NCBI RefSeq assembly: GCF_036417845.1
Contig: NC_090020.1
Location: 31,418,425 to 31,482,424, forward strand
Direction: 5' to 3'
From: Apteryx mantelli
Lineage: Eukaryota; Chordata; Aves; Apterygiformes; Apterygidae
DNA: 64,000 bases
In this document: positions 1 to 11,800 of the stretch, in pieces
How positions within the stretch are numbered: position 1 is the first letter of the stretch
Layout: the number at the start of each line of letters is the position of its first letter
The notes under the pieces: generated by a model
What the model was told of the DNA's origin: nothing
The model's database searches: none
The model's input: only the letters and a program-made list of their open reading frames with translations
Program-made: the position numbers and the translations under genes

Positions 1-429
1 AAATGCTTTTCTAGATTGCGGCCAGCGAGAATATGCCTCACATTAGAGATAGCTCTCTTTGATTATATATACTCTGAGCATTAGAAAGGCTGCATAGGAT
101 GTTTCCTGGAATTATTGTACACTGAATTTGGTAATGCATTTCCTGAAATCATTGGCAATGATTTTTAGTGACTAATTAGCTAAAAACAAAACAAAACCAA
201 GCCAAAACCAGCCAAAGAGGACCCCCGGCAGTGGTGCTGTAGGAGATGCACTCTTAGGTGCTGAGAGGCCAAGCGGACAGGTTAACCTGTTATGAGTGAG
301 AGGCACAGTTGAGAACGAGCAAGCTCTGTGCACAAATCTTAACACTGCCGCAGTGAAGGAGGGGAAAAGCCACCTGAAAACATGGTGGCATGCATTAGTA
401 GCCCTGTCCTGCTCTCATTCCTTCGCCTG

Positions 430-600
430 CTACGTTCAGGGTCTCTTTGCCCGGCGGTAGGTAGGGCAACGTCGTCTGTTCACCACTGCGGTTACCTCCT
501 GCATAACCCTAGTGGAGGAGCCCTTCAGAAAAGAAACGTGCCAGATCCCCCGTCGTGGGGAGGCCGCTGCCTCCGGCCGTACGGGAGGCTTTTTTAGAAG
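430..600. other. Local CpG-rich patch
   Basis: An unusual cluster of CpG dinucleotides for this window (for example CCCGGCGG, ACGTCGTC, CCGTCGTG, CCGGCCGTACGGG). It is shorter than a standard CpG island. It could be a small regulatory element or an exon of an unseen neighbour; no product is recognised. Confidence 0.3.
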
Positions 601-1605
601 TTTCTGCACTGTCATCTTTACTAGCTAGAGCTGCCCGTTTTAGCCAGCCAGCCACCGTGGCAAAGGGAGCAGCTGCCATTTTAAAAGGCATATATTAAAT
701 GGAGCAAGGCGGGCAGCAGCAAGGAGGGAGATGTCTTATGAGCAGGGGATTTTTCTGCTTGATGGTGAGAGTTAATGTTTCTGATTCATTTCTCTTAAAA
801 GAATACATTTCTGCTTTTCAAAATAGCTAACGTCAAGCTGATTTTGGAGCCATGGCCTGCTATAACCATGATGTTGGCTAGAAATTGTAGAGCAAAACCT
901 TCCTGTTTTTCGGTTTCTTTAGGAAAGTTTTGCATCATATTTTTGAGCATATATACCCATAATAGTGAGATTTACAAACATTCTTTAAAAACACTGAAAA
1001 ATAAGGTTCTCATACAGTCTCCTAAATCGAGAAGGATGGGACCAAAGAAGAACACCTAATAATATGAAACCTGTGACAAAAATCACAAGTAGTAGCAATA
1101 TTGGCATTTATAAGTACTTTTTTTTGAGTGTTAAGCTAATAAGTTGAGCTTCACAAGAAACTAGCATCTTTTACTATCAGCCTGAATCAATATCCCTTTA
1201 AAACAGCTGTGCTGGCATCTGTCTAAATTTCTTAATCAAGATTTCCCAGAACAGATTCTGCAATAGTTAAACAAAAGGATGAAAACTTAGTTACTGTTTT
1301 ATCAGAATAGGTTGGCTCATCTCCATCTGCACAAGTTATATTTGGGGGGGTATGTCAGGATTTTCTGTCATTTCTGTACTTCAGTTTTTAGCTTTTTTTT
1401 AAAAGCCTTTGGCATTGACAATGCTGTAGGATAGGAATATATACCATAATCTTTTGAAAAAAACAAGCTACATACAAGTTTTTGGTTCTGGAGTCCATGA
1501 AAGGGCTAAAACCTAAAACAACATACTTTTCTTTTTAATGGAAGTTCTTAACATGGGGTAATTAGCACGTCATTCATCAGACAGACCTCAAAAATATACA
1601 TTAGG

Positions 1606-1611
1606 TTTATT
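1606..1611 (-). terminator. Possible distal poly(A) signal of SLC28A3
   Basis: AATAAA on the minus strand about 1.1 kb past the stop codon, followed after about 15-30 nt by a GT-rich element (GAGGTCTGTCTGATG), a more usual layout for cleavage than the proximal site. Use would give a 3' UTR of about 1.1 kb. RNA 3' ends would decide between the two. Confidence 0.35.
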
Positions 1612-1906
1612 ATGAAAACTCATAACATATTTGTTCTCCTCAATCTACTTAGTCCTTTTTTATGATATATATACACACACGAACACATACCTAGGTGACA
1701 AAAAATGAGGTCATCTCCCAAAGAGATATTTGGTTAATGTTGATAGTGCATCCTTCTATTCACGGTCTGACAGTCAAGGTTGGTGAATATTACTGTCACA
1801 GGGAAAGGTGGGAGCCTGATCTGCTTTTACCAGGGCTCATTCACAGCACGCCACTGCCATTCCCGGAGGGAATATTCCAGTGAGGTCCCTGCTGGTGACT
1901 CGTGTC

Positions 1907-1914
1907 TGACGTCA
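1907..1914. promoter_or_regulatory. Perfect CRE palindrome
   Basis: TGACGTCA, the full cAMP response element consensus for CREB/ATF factors, inside a locally GC- and CpG-richer stretch (about 1860-2210). The motif is exact, but a single 8-mer occurs by chance about once per 65 kb, so function is not shown. Confidence 0.35.
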
Positions 1915-2668
1915 GAGCTGGTAATGACGAAGAATGAGAAGAACTGATAACAGGAACCAGAAATAAAAATCAGAGCTGGCCATGTCCAGCCGTAAGAGTT
2001 ACCCCTAAACTGGGACCAAGTTCTTGAACTCGGCTGTGGCCCAGGTACCTCCTACTTCTGGGGCACACACGGCTGCCTCCGTGGGCAGGGGGAGGACGCG
2101 GTGACAGCGGCTTGTCCCTGATGTGAGCGGCTCAGTGACCAAGCCGCCAGGGACAGGGCACCGCTGCAGCTCGGCTCACGTGTAGCCATAGTTACCGGGA
2201 GAAACATGCAGGGCTCCCTGAGAACAGTCATTTACCTTCATGCAGTAAAAACACTTCTTTGGCATCAGAAAGAGCAGAAATACCAGTAGGAGTGGACAGC
2301 AATTTTGAATATTATTTCTAGTCCACAGCTGTTCCTGCGCGGCAGTCAAATCCACTAAGCCTGATTTTCTTCTTGCCTGCAGTAGTTTTATACTACAGAT
2401 TCACCTGTTTCAGGGTAGAAATGAAATCTGGAGAATCAGGCTCAGAAACCGGTCTAAAAATGTTCTTTTCTGAGCTGTAATGGGAGAAGAAATCTGTAGC
2501 AAGAGGTCTCAGTTTTCATGCATTTATCCCAATTTAATTTAGGAGTGATTCCATGCCAGTCAGAAGAATTGGGCTTGTGTGAGAGGGGAAATAAGGGTCA
2601 AATTTTTCCAAATTTTTTTTTGTGGAAAAGGACATTTCTCATTACTTTTCCACCAAGAAAAGCAACTC

Positions 2669-2674
2669 TTTATT
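2669..2674 (-). terminator. Possible proximal poly(A) signal of SLC28A3
   Basis: AATAAA on the minus strand, about 34 nt after the stop codon, followed within 10-20 nt by a T/G-rich stretch (TTGCTTTTCTTGGTGG). If used, the 3' UTR would be only about 55-65 nt. The hexamer is seen; its use is inferred. Confidence 0.4.
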
Positions 2675-2707
2675 ATGAACTATCCTGACCCCAAATTATG
2701 GCTTAAT

Positions 2708-2810
2708 TCAACTGCAATGAGAAGCAGGTAGGTCCAGTATTTGACAACATCCTTTCCAGGAGCTCAGGCTGTAGCTTCCTCCAGGGAAGACTGGATTTGA
2801 CTCATTTACA
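2708..2810 (-). CDS. SLC28A3: SLC28A3 coding exon 18 (stop codon)
   Basis: 103 nt with the stop at 2710-2708. Residues 650-683 begin [20 protein letters not shown] and end in PASHCS. Human has IPGGNHSLYSLKGCC here, so the PGG-SL-KGCC spacing identifies it. There is a third sequon at N652 and a Cys pair at 671-672. The acceptor is TCCTCAG after a good pyrimidine tract. The protein stops a few residues before the human C-terminus (NGISNTF is absent). Confidence 0.93.
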
Positions 2811-5800
2811 CTGAGGAAAGAGGGAAAGAAAATATCAGATTTACTTTTTTTCTCATAGAGGAATGTACACATATATATATGCACACATACACATTTTTTC
2901 CCACGAGACTTTAAAATGTGTTAAATTATCACATGAGAAATGAAACTAAACTAGACCATCCTAAACACTGGCCATGTGCAGTGTCCAGATGGTCTGGTTT
3001 TATTGGGTTTGTGCCCAGTTTTCAGTATAAAGTCTGTGTGCATCAGGTAAATCTTCCTAGATAACTGAAATGATTGAGAGTTTCATTTCACTATTCAAGA
3101 TATTTGTATCCTCAATGCATTTGTTCAGCATTGATTCTGGTGAAAACTGAGCATGTTTTAGTCTTTGTAGCAACATGGTAGAGTTAAAATTATTGTGATG
3201 AGCCAAAGTTGGAGTGAAGAGAAAATCTGAATGAAGGAACATACCCAGTATCGCAGATGTTTTGCTCTGCCCAAAAGTTAGTGACACTGGTTCAGAGTTA
3301 TGACAAACTCATTCAGAACATCAAGTCATAATAGCAGAAGTTTCTTTGCAATAATATGCATACATTTGTGCATGTCCATATTCAAGGCTACTTTCTATAC
3401 TGAGGTATGCAAGGAATATACATATGTCTCAAAAGAATAATTTAGGGGAAAAAAAAGCAACTGAGGTTAGAACTGTAATTTCGATTCCTATTATGAGGAG
3501 TTAAACATCAGAAGGAATTTCCAATTGCCACAAGTCCTAGTACTGAGATAATCTAATGAGATACCTCTCTACTATAAACACAAACCCCTTGTGTTAGTTA
3601 AATCAAGAGGACCTAAGACCAGATCCAGTGTAATCCATAGAATTCTGAAAATTTAACCCATTTGAGGATCTTCTCAAGAGAATCCCTGCAAGTTAGATTA
3701 CAGCAACATCACTGTTATGTTTACATTACACGTTTCTCCTGTAGACAAATGCTTAATCTTAGAACATTGTCTTTTGTCAAAGAAATTTGGAAAGAGGATG
3801 AAGTTCCTTGATTTTCAATAGGATGGAAAAAAGATGAATTAGAGCCTTTATTTCTAAAATGATTAGTTGTGAAAGTGAGAAAAAGCACCTTAGGGCAGAT
3901 TTAAACAGCATTTGCCATAATCTAAATAAATAGACCTTTCCTTCTTTGCGTATAGTCTTAAGTATGACTTAATATATTCCTTATTTAATATCATTCTTCC
4001 TGTATTCTCCATAGACCTTGGATAGAGAATTATTAAAAATAATTTCCCTCAGAACATTTTCCTACCTCAAATATGTATAGTGTTTTCTACATCAAAAGTC
4101 ATCATTATTATTATCTTCAGCCAGAGTCATAGACTGCAGAAGGAAAAGCTCCTGTCTTTTTTCAACTAGAATTATGCTCAGATATGGTGCTAGTATTATG
4201 CTACTTCAAATATTTGATTTTCTTTTTAAGTATTTGAGATGAGCCTGAACTAGACCACTGAATACAACTATCTTTAACCTTTTGGAAAGCTCTGGTTTGG
4301 ATAAAAATGTTTTGAATTCTCTGTTGATTCTATTTGTGTTTTGCATGTGACAGAGAAATGCTATAGAAAAGGAAAACACTTCAAATGGCATTCAAATATT
4401 CATTTCTTTAAAAAGGGGCAAGTTCATGGGAAGCAGGTACCTAGGATAAAAGCTGAATTGAAAAAAATAAAAGCAGGCTGTTGGAGAATATAGAGCTCCC
4501 CAAATTACACTGACAAAGGATAGATAGTTCCTCAGTACCTGGTGAAGACTTCCTGGCAACATTCAACTAGCGCTGTGCTGTTGGCCGGGAAATTTGTTGA
4601 GTTGAAGGCATTGCCTAATAAAATGTGACAGGGAACCTCCACACCAGGGACAGACAGCATTCCTGTGAAGTAAATACAATTTTGTTGATCAGTAGTGAAG
4701 AGGCTGATAAGACCAGGGAATGTCAGTCACTGGGGCACGGTCGAATGAAACGTCCTGGCTGATAGGAATGTTACCTGAGCACTACCAGAGATGGTTTTGT
4801 AAAATGATGCAAGATAAAAGCCCACAAATTGTATATATTTTTAACCTGAATCATTTTATAGAACTGGATTAAACAGTGATCAGACACTTTTTTTTTTTTT
4901 TTTATCTTTAGAAATTAAACTCTGGTTCCTGTTATACTTGGAACATTTTGTTTTTCTGCCCCTCATAATGCTTCTAAAAGGGTATGCTAATGCATTTCTC
5001 ACTGGCTGAGCATCAATCTGCCTTCATTAACTAAAATGGAACTTTGTCACATTTATAGCAGCGCAAGTAAATGCAGGACCTGACCTTATCTTATTTTATT
5101 TTTTTAATACGAACAGTGATGGTTTATCTTATTTTGCTAGGTGTTCTCCAAAATGTCCTGTAAATAGTAACATCAGTTTCCATTATAGGAATGGGTCACA
5201 AAAATATGAAAATGACAGCTCCTTATTGTATTTAGTGTTGCAGAGCTTGACCACATATTTATTATGTTCTTACTGTAAAATGGGGTAGTAGAAATTACTT
5301 GGCTCTTATACCTTCTGCTGGGCATACGGAAAGCATTTGCCTTGGCAGGAGTGGGTGGAATATAATTTTCTTTCCACAGCAGATTTTATTGTTTTTAAAA
5401 GATTTGCCAATGGTTGTTCACAATTTAATTCTTAGGGCCAGGGTGTTCAAGTGACACATTTTAGTAAGACTTCCTAATGCCTCAATTATACAGGATAGTA
5501 TTTTGTATTAAAATCTTAGTGAGGGCTATGAGACTCATAAAAGCTGAAGCGTACCAGTTTTATAACTTTCAGAAAATAGAGTGGGCTTATTCTCTAAATG
5601 TATGAGATTTGGTTGAACACAAAGGGATAGGGAAGCTGGGGTTGATAAGGATACACTATAGCTAAATAAAACACCAAGATCGTTCTTCATGGAAGGAATA
5701 TCAGTGCTTTGAGTTTTGTTGTGCCCATTTTGGATATCACATGTTCTAAAAAGAAAGCTGAGAAAGGGATCTTTAGATACTAGGGGGAAAAATTGCCGCT

Positions 5801-8800
5801 GAATCATATCTGATCAATTAATTAATCAGTTGAATGACTAATATTATTTTTCATTTCCTCTCAAACATGGTTGTTTCATGGTGATTTTTTTACTCAACTT
5901 GCAGGTGCAGCTTAGAAAATAAGGATCCTCTGCTGAATCCCACCCTGGTGCTCTTCCATTAACTTAAATGCAGATTTGCCCCACTGCAGGAAGGTTATCA
6001 GCCCAAAGCATCAATTTAACATTAAGGCAGAAAAGTGTTCAGCTTTCCTTCACTCCTTTGCACTCCTTCTCTCTTGCATCCTCCTTTCATCCCATTCCTC
6101 TCTTTCTGGTCTATAATTAGTTCTGTATTTCCATAGCCAGTGGAGCGGAGGAGGGATTGTAACTCATCTATAACTTGCAATTATCTTTTTGTTCATGAGT
6201 CAGTCATTATACATAGGCTAAGAGAATGCAGTGTCAGTACATAAGATGTAGAAGAAGAAATAAGACAAATCATTTAATATTTCAGTTTGCAGCAACTTTT
6301 CATTGAATGTCGGCTTTAAATCCTGTCAAACCCGAAAAAACTGGCGTTTAAATCAGAGGAATTGCCCAGTGGCAGTTATGGTACTGATGCACTGCCACCC
6401 TGTGGTCACTCACTGCAAGATACACCAAATTTATACAGGGTACCTGCGATACAGGCAGTCATGAAACAGGCAACAGTCCCGGCAATCATTGCTCTGAAAG
6501 CACCACCAGCGATTTCCTTTCTTTTGGATGGAGCGATGCTTGCTAGGAAGAAAATTAAAGTGTGTGGCGAATATAAATACATATAGACATACAGAAGGTG
6601 AACCTGATGACTCTCCCATGGTGCAAGGAAGTCCCAACCTGTGGTCCTAACTGGGCAAAGCAAGGAAGGAAAATGTGACATTTTTCAAAGGGATGTTTGA
6701 CTGCCTAATCCTGATGTTGGTTCCTTCTGTTGGGTGCGAGGCCCTGGGTGCAGCACTGGGGCCAGGCCTGGTGGCCCCACAGCTGGTCCTGCTCCTCCGT
6801 GCTGCCCTGCTGTGGGCTCCATGGGGAAGGAGGCCACCGGTGGGCTCTCACGGGGGATCCCCCGTAACTTTTTCATGGCTTCATTTCCCCAGAGACCTGA
6901 GGAGTCTATTTTTTAATTTTCTTGCATGTGGCATTCTTGGAGAAGATGGCCAGTCTTCTCCCTCAGACTAGCAGGCGGTTGATACAGTTGGCTTATCCCT
7001 ATGTCAGAGGAGGTTGTCGCTTGGTCGGCTAGCTGTCCTGACTCATGCCATACCTTCCCCTTCACCCCCCTAGCCCCCCAAGGACACGCTGCCTCTCACG
7101 TGGCAGGTCCTGGGCCTTGGAGGAGCAGCCCCTCACTCCTAACGCTGCTAAGCTTCACCCGCAGCGTGTCCTTTTGGGTCTTTTATTTGCTTTTGCTTGC
7201 CAAGTAAATTGTAAACTGTAAGGAAAGACGTTCTTACTCAGGCCTCCTATAACCAGTCCCAGGGAGCCGAAGTTGGCGAACCCACAGAGGGCATAGGTGG
7301 CAATGGTTTCAGAGCGAACCTGAAAAACAAACACACAGGCAGGTAATGGTTGATTCAGTTGTTCAGTGGTTCGACATATCTCATGCTGACTTAGAGGTGT
7401 GGAAAAAAATAGCACTGTGGCCCAATGCTTGGAGTATGGAAATCACTCTGTTTTGCTCGGGTGCTGCCTATGTACATGGATTTGAGTAAGGGCTTAGTCT
7501 TGTTCTCGTTCTGAAAATGCGGAGGTTTTCATACTCAGTGCAGGTGAGGACTCATAAACCATGTTTGTCGTATTGTTTATGTATATTGCTGTCTCTGATT
7601 AAATTAAATATTAGCAATTACAGATAAAAATAATTTTATCTTCCTGGTGTCAATTTAGCTACTTATTTTTGAGAGTATTAGTCAGAAAGCTTTAGCTGAA
7701 CTTGTTGTTCGTAGTTGTCCTGTCTCTATAATGCTGTGTTGGAATGTCAGGTTTCTGTATATATCCCTGATTTCTTCATCCCCGAAAAAACAGAGGGCCC
7801 CATATGCCCAGTTGCTCTGAGGATGCTTCACCCTGTGCACAGAGGGAGCAAAGGAAACTGGGTGTTCTAGAGAGTGTTTGCTTTGCTGTGGAGACAGGCA
7901 GAACAGTGTTACGATTTTGGAAGCCCCATCGGAGTCCCGCAAGCAGTTTACTTCCTTCCTGACTTCAGCCACCTTCTCCAGTACGATGCTGGCCCATGCT
8001 GGACCTCAGAGCAGAGACAAGGGTGGGTTGCCTCCCATCTCCCTCCATGGAGAGACGCCTTATAGGGTACAGGATGACTTTGGGTGAAACCAGGCTATGC
8101 ACCTTGATGAGACAAACTTAGTTCAAACATTTTGAGAAAGGAGGCAGCATCTCTTTCAAATGGAATTTTTTCCCCAGCAGCTCTGGGGTCTTTTTTACAG
8201 TATTTTAAGCCCAAGCTGAAGGCTGCTGAGTGAGCATTCTGGTAGGGTTCCTGTTTATTAAAGGTTTCTCTGTTTCCATTCCTGCTTTATGAAAACCAAT
8301 TTATAGGTATTTTCAATCACTCTGCACATATACAGGAAAATGCTTTTCAAGTTCCCACTCTATCTGCTTTTCCTAGAAAAGGCTTTGTGTGCTGTGATTT
8401 CCCTGCTTTCATTTGTGTTCTCCTAGCTCAGAAAACAGGAAGCCTTGTTATTACTGACTCAGGTGAGGCAATTCAGAAGACCACTTGTTCACTCTCTCTG
8501 ACCAAACATCTGTGCCGAGATGCATTAGAGAGTTCTGAAGCTGAACAGAAATTAAAACTGGAGGCCGAGAGTACTTTCAGCTGAGCTGTCCTGCTGTAAT
8601 TAAATTTGTTCCTGGGCAATTTTTACATGAGTGTTATGAATCAAAACTGTTTTTTCATCTCAGAGCTCGTTACCATGGAAGGTTAATTTGGCTCTCTGTA
8701 GGTACTAACAAGGAAGACAAAAGTCCTATGCTACATCTTACTAAAAAATTGAGAAAGGTGAAATATAGATGATGGGATCTGAATTTTAAAGACTGACTTC

Positions 8801-11800
8801 CAGATTTAAAAAAATCTAAGCATTCATTTAGGAGTTTAGAACCATATCCCCCTTGTAGAACACAGCATGACAGTAGAGGACAGAGCAAAGACCCATCCAG
8901 CCCAGGGTTCTATTTCCAGCAACACTGGTAACGGATTCTCAGGCAAGAGTGTAAGTATTTGATCAGGCTACCTGGCTCTGTATCTCCAGTTGTGAAATAT
9001 GTTCTGGTATTAAGGAATGCAAGTGGTCAGGGACTTGAGTTCTCAATGATGTCTATAAAGTGGTTATCTGCAGCATCACACCAGGAAGGGGGAAGATTAA
9101 ATGCTGTAGAAAAGGATGCTTCCCAGCTAGGGGCCCTTGTGCATGCACCTAGGATGCTTTGTGCTGAGATCCTCTATGTTTCTTCCTCAGTGAACTGTAG
9201 TAGGAACTATGACCCTGTAGGGCAAATCTGGGTGGAAGAGTGAACGAGAGATGCACCCACTGTAACTGAAGTACACTTGATTGGACTTGGAGTGTGGCAG
9301 AGGATTTGCAGCCATGTCTTGTATTACCACCATCTGCACAGGGATAGTAACCTCTGGCAGAGGTTTGCCATGGACAAGGAAGTGCCAGTAATATCTTAAA
9401 TTCCACCAGCTAAAGCTTCCTTGATGTCTCTCCTGGAGGTTAATGCTTGGGTAAACCTCTGTGGGCTGGAGGCTTCTCCAGGTGTTGCCCAGGATTTTCC
9501 CAAGAGAGTATCTCATAGGGAAGCGCTAGAGAAAAATGAGGTGAGGAGGAGCTTATCTTAAGGGACACTGCTTTGGTCTGGAGACCAAGTGACACGTCCT
9601 GTGGGATGCTGAGTGTTCCCCAGGATTCCCCTTTCCAAAGGCTCTGCAGGCTTTTTTTTGCTACTTTTGAGATACCTAGTGCGATGACAGTCACGACAGC
9701 CTCACAAGGATGGGATGCATTTTAATAATTAAACACTGCTGCTGAAAAATACACTTCAAAATAATATGCCACCTTTATCCCACTGTGCCCATATTAAAAA
9801 TAAATTGAGTCCCAGTAGAAAAGAATTAGATCCAAAAAATCAGTAGAATAGAAAATGTTACTTACAGTCATATACTGTTTCACACCATTAACGTACATGC
9901 TCCCGCCCTCCTCTCGATTGTGAATCAGTTTTGAGAGGCGCTCATAAGCCACAAATTCATTGAAGAAAGTTTTGTAACCTAGGAGTCCACCGACAACAAA
10001 ACTGTCCTCCCAGTCTACCCCCATCATGAAGGAGAATGGCATGAAGACATAAGCACAAATGTTCTGCAAAATATGTAAGATAGAGCTGGTCAGAAGAGGT
10101 AGCTGGTCAAAGAATGATGGCATCTGATAAGTTGTCTACATTTAAAAAGGATGGTTTTATTTCAGCAGAGTCGTGTTGCTAAAACCCCTGCGAGACTGAG
10201 GATTTTTAATAGGAAGCTATGCTTGAATAATTATAAAAAGACCAACCCAAAATCCAGATCCAACAAAGTAATTAGGTATGTCCCTAATTTTACACGAAAA
10301 ATTAAACAAACATTTCTGTGCCTTTTTTTTTTCAAACTAAGACTTCAGATTGGACAGTGTTTGTGCAGGAGATAAGAAGGGTTGAGTTCAAAGAGCTGAT
10401 AAGAGGAAAGAGAAATCTAGTTCTTCAGCTGACTAAATCAAGTGTGTTAATGAATGTTCTCTAATTATCGGGTTATTGGACTCCAACTGGTGCAAACAAA
10501 GGGCTTGTCTCTGCATAAAAGCTGTGCATCAGATATAATTAAAGCTGCACCCTTTTTTCCTAGCATAAAAACTTTTAAGCAAGTAAAAAAATCCCATATC
10601 CCAGAATAGCTTATTTTTATATAAGAGATAAAATAGCTCTGGCAGTGAAAGGGCTTGGTTAGATTGTCTTCAGTGAATCCACCTGAGGTATTTAAGCAGA
10701 GATTATTTCCATCTGGCTTCTCTACCTCCAAAAAGCTCAGAGGTCAGTACCTCTCAGGAGGGATGGCTGAATGCATTATGTTTGTGAGTCTTGTCTCCTT
10801 GTGGGTCATCTGTCCCAGTCCTGCTACTAAGCTGTTGCAGTAGTGTGACTGAAATAGGTATGTATATGCCTTTCCTCCTCTGAGGATGTCTGTGCAGTGG
10901 AATAATCTCTGGAAGCTGATAAGATAACATCTTAATATTGCTGATGCTGTGTCTGCTAGCAGTGTCTACTCGCTTCTCCAGCACCCGTATCTTGATATTT
11001 TATCTGTGTTTGCGCCATGCTTGTATCAGGAGTTTGCAAAACAAAAAGCTCAAACTCTTTGAACTGAGAGTGTTCCATGTTGTCAAAAATGATGTGTTGA
11101 CCCAGGTCAAAGGATAAGTTATGCTTAAAACCTGTTTGTTCAGCTGAGCGATCGGGATGCAGTTTCCCAGTTCCAACATGCTGGGAACAAAGTGGTATTG
11201 AGTAAGCCCTGAGATCAGGCAAGCCCTGGCTTGTGGCATTGTCCTCCCCTGGGTGAAGGTAGTGAGTGTGGGGTGACTTGGTGGGGTGATCTGAAGCTAA
11301 AGTCGTGCTGGGTGTTCAGCTGAATGGGATGTTAATGGCCTGGCAGGAGTGTGTAAACAGACCTGCTGCCTTGCCAAGTTAGTGGAGGCAGGTATTAGCA
11401 TACAATGCTTGATAAACTTGCTTTGCTGGTAACAGGAACACCCCAGAGGGAAGTTGTAGATGGACTAATGGATACAGAAATACTTGTATGACAACTATTT
11501 TTCCTTTCAGCTGTAAAGACACTTTCAAGAAAATGTATATAAAAATATACATTTTTTTTAGCTCTCTTAGAAAAGCCCTAGCTACGTAAGCAATTAACTT
11601 GAAGAAGACAACTGTACAAATGCATGTAAGCCATGTGAAGGACCTGAGGACCATACCTCAAAGTTCAGCTGTGGGTAGTCAAACAGATTCCCCACCCAGG
11701 AGAGGGCTGAGTCAACAAAAGCCAGCAGAGCGAGGAAGGCGATCAGGTTCACGGCAATGTTGGCCACCAGCAGGATGGAGGCAGAGGCACCTTGACTGGC

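Larger units (their letters stand above)
1..2600. other. 3' flank of SLC28A3, no gene seen
   Basis: No conserved coding exon is visible on either strand. ORFs here are short and do not resemble known proteins. It holds a CpG-containing patch near 430-600, a second GC-richer patch near 1860-2210 with a perfect CRE palindrome, and the distal poly(A) candidate. Part of it would be 3' UTR if the distal signal is used. Confidence 0.6.
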
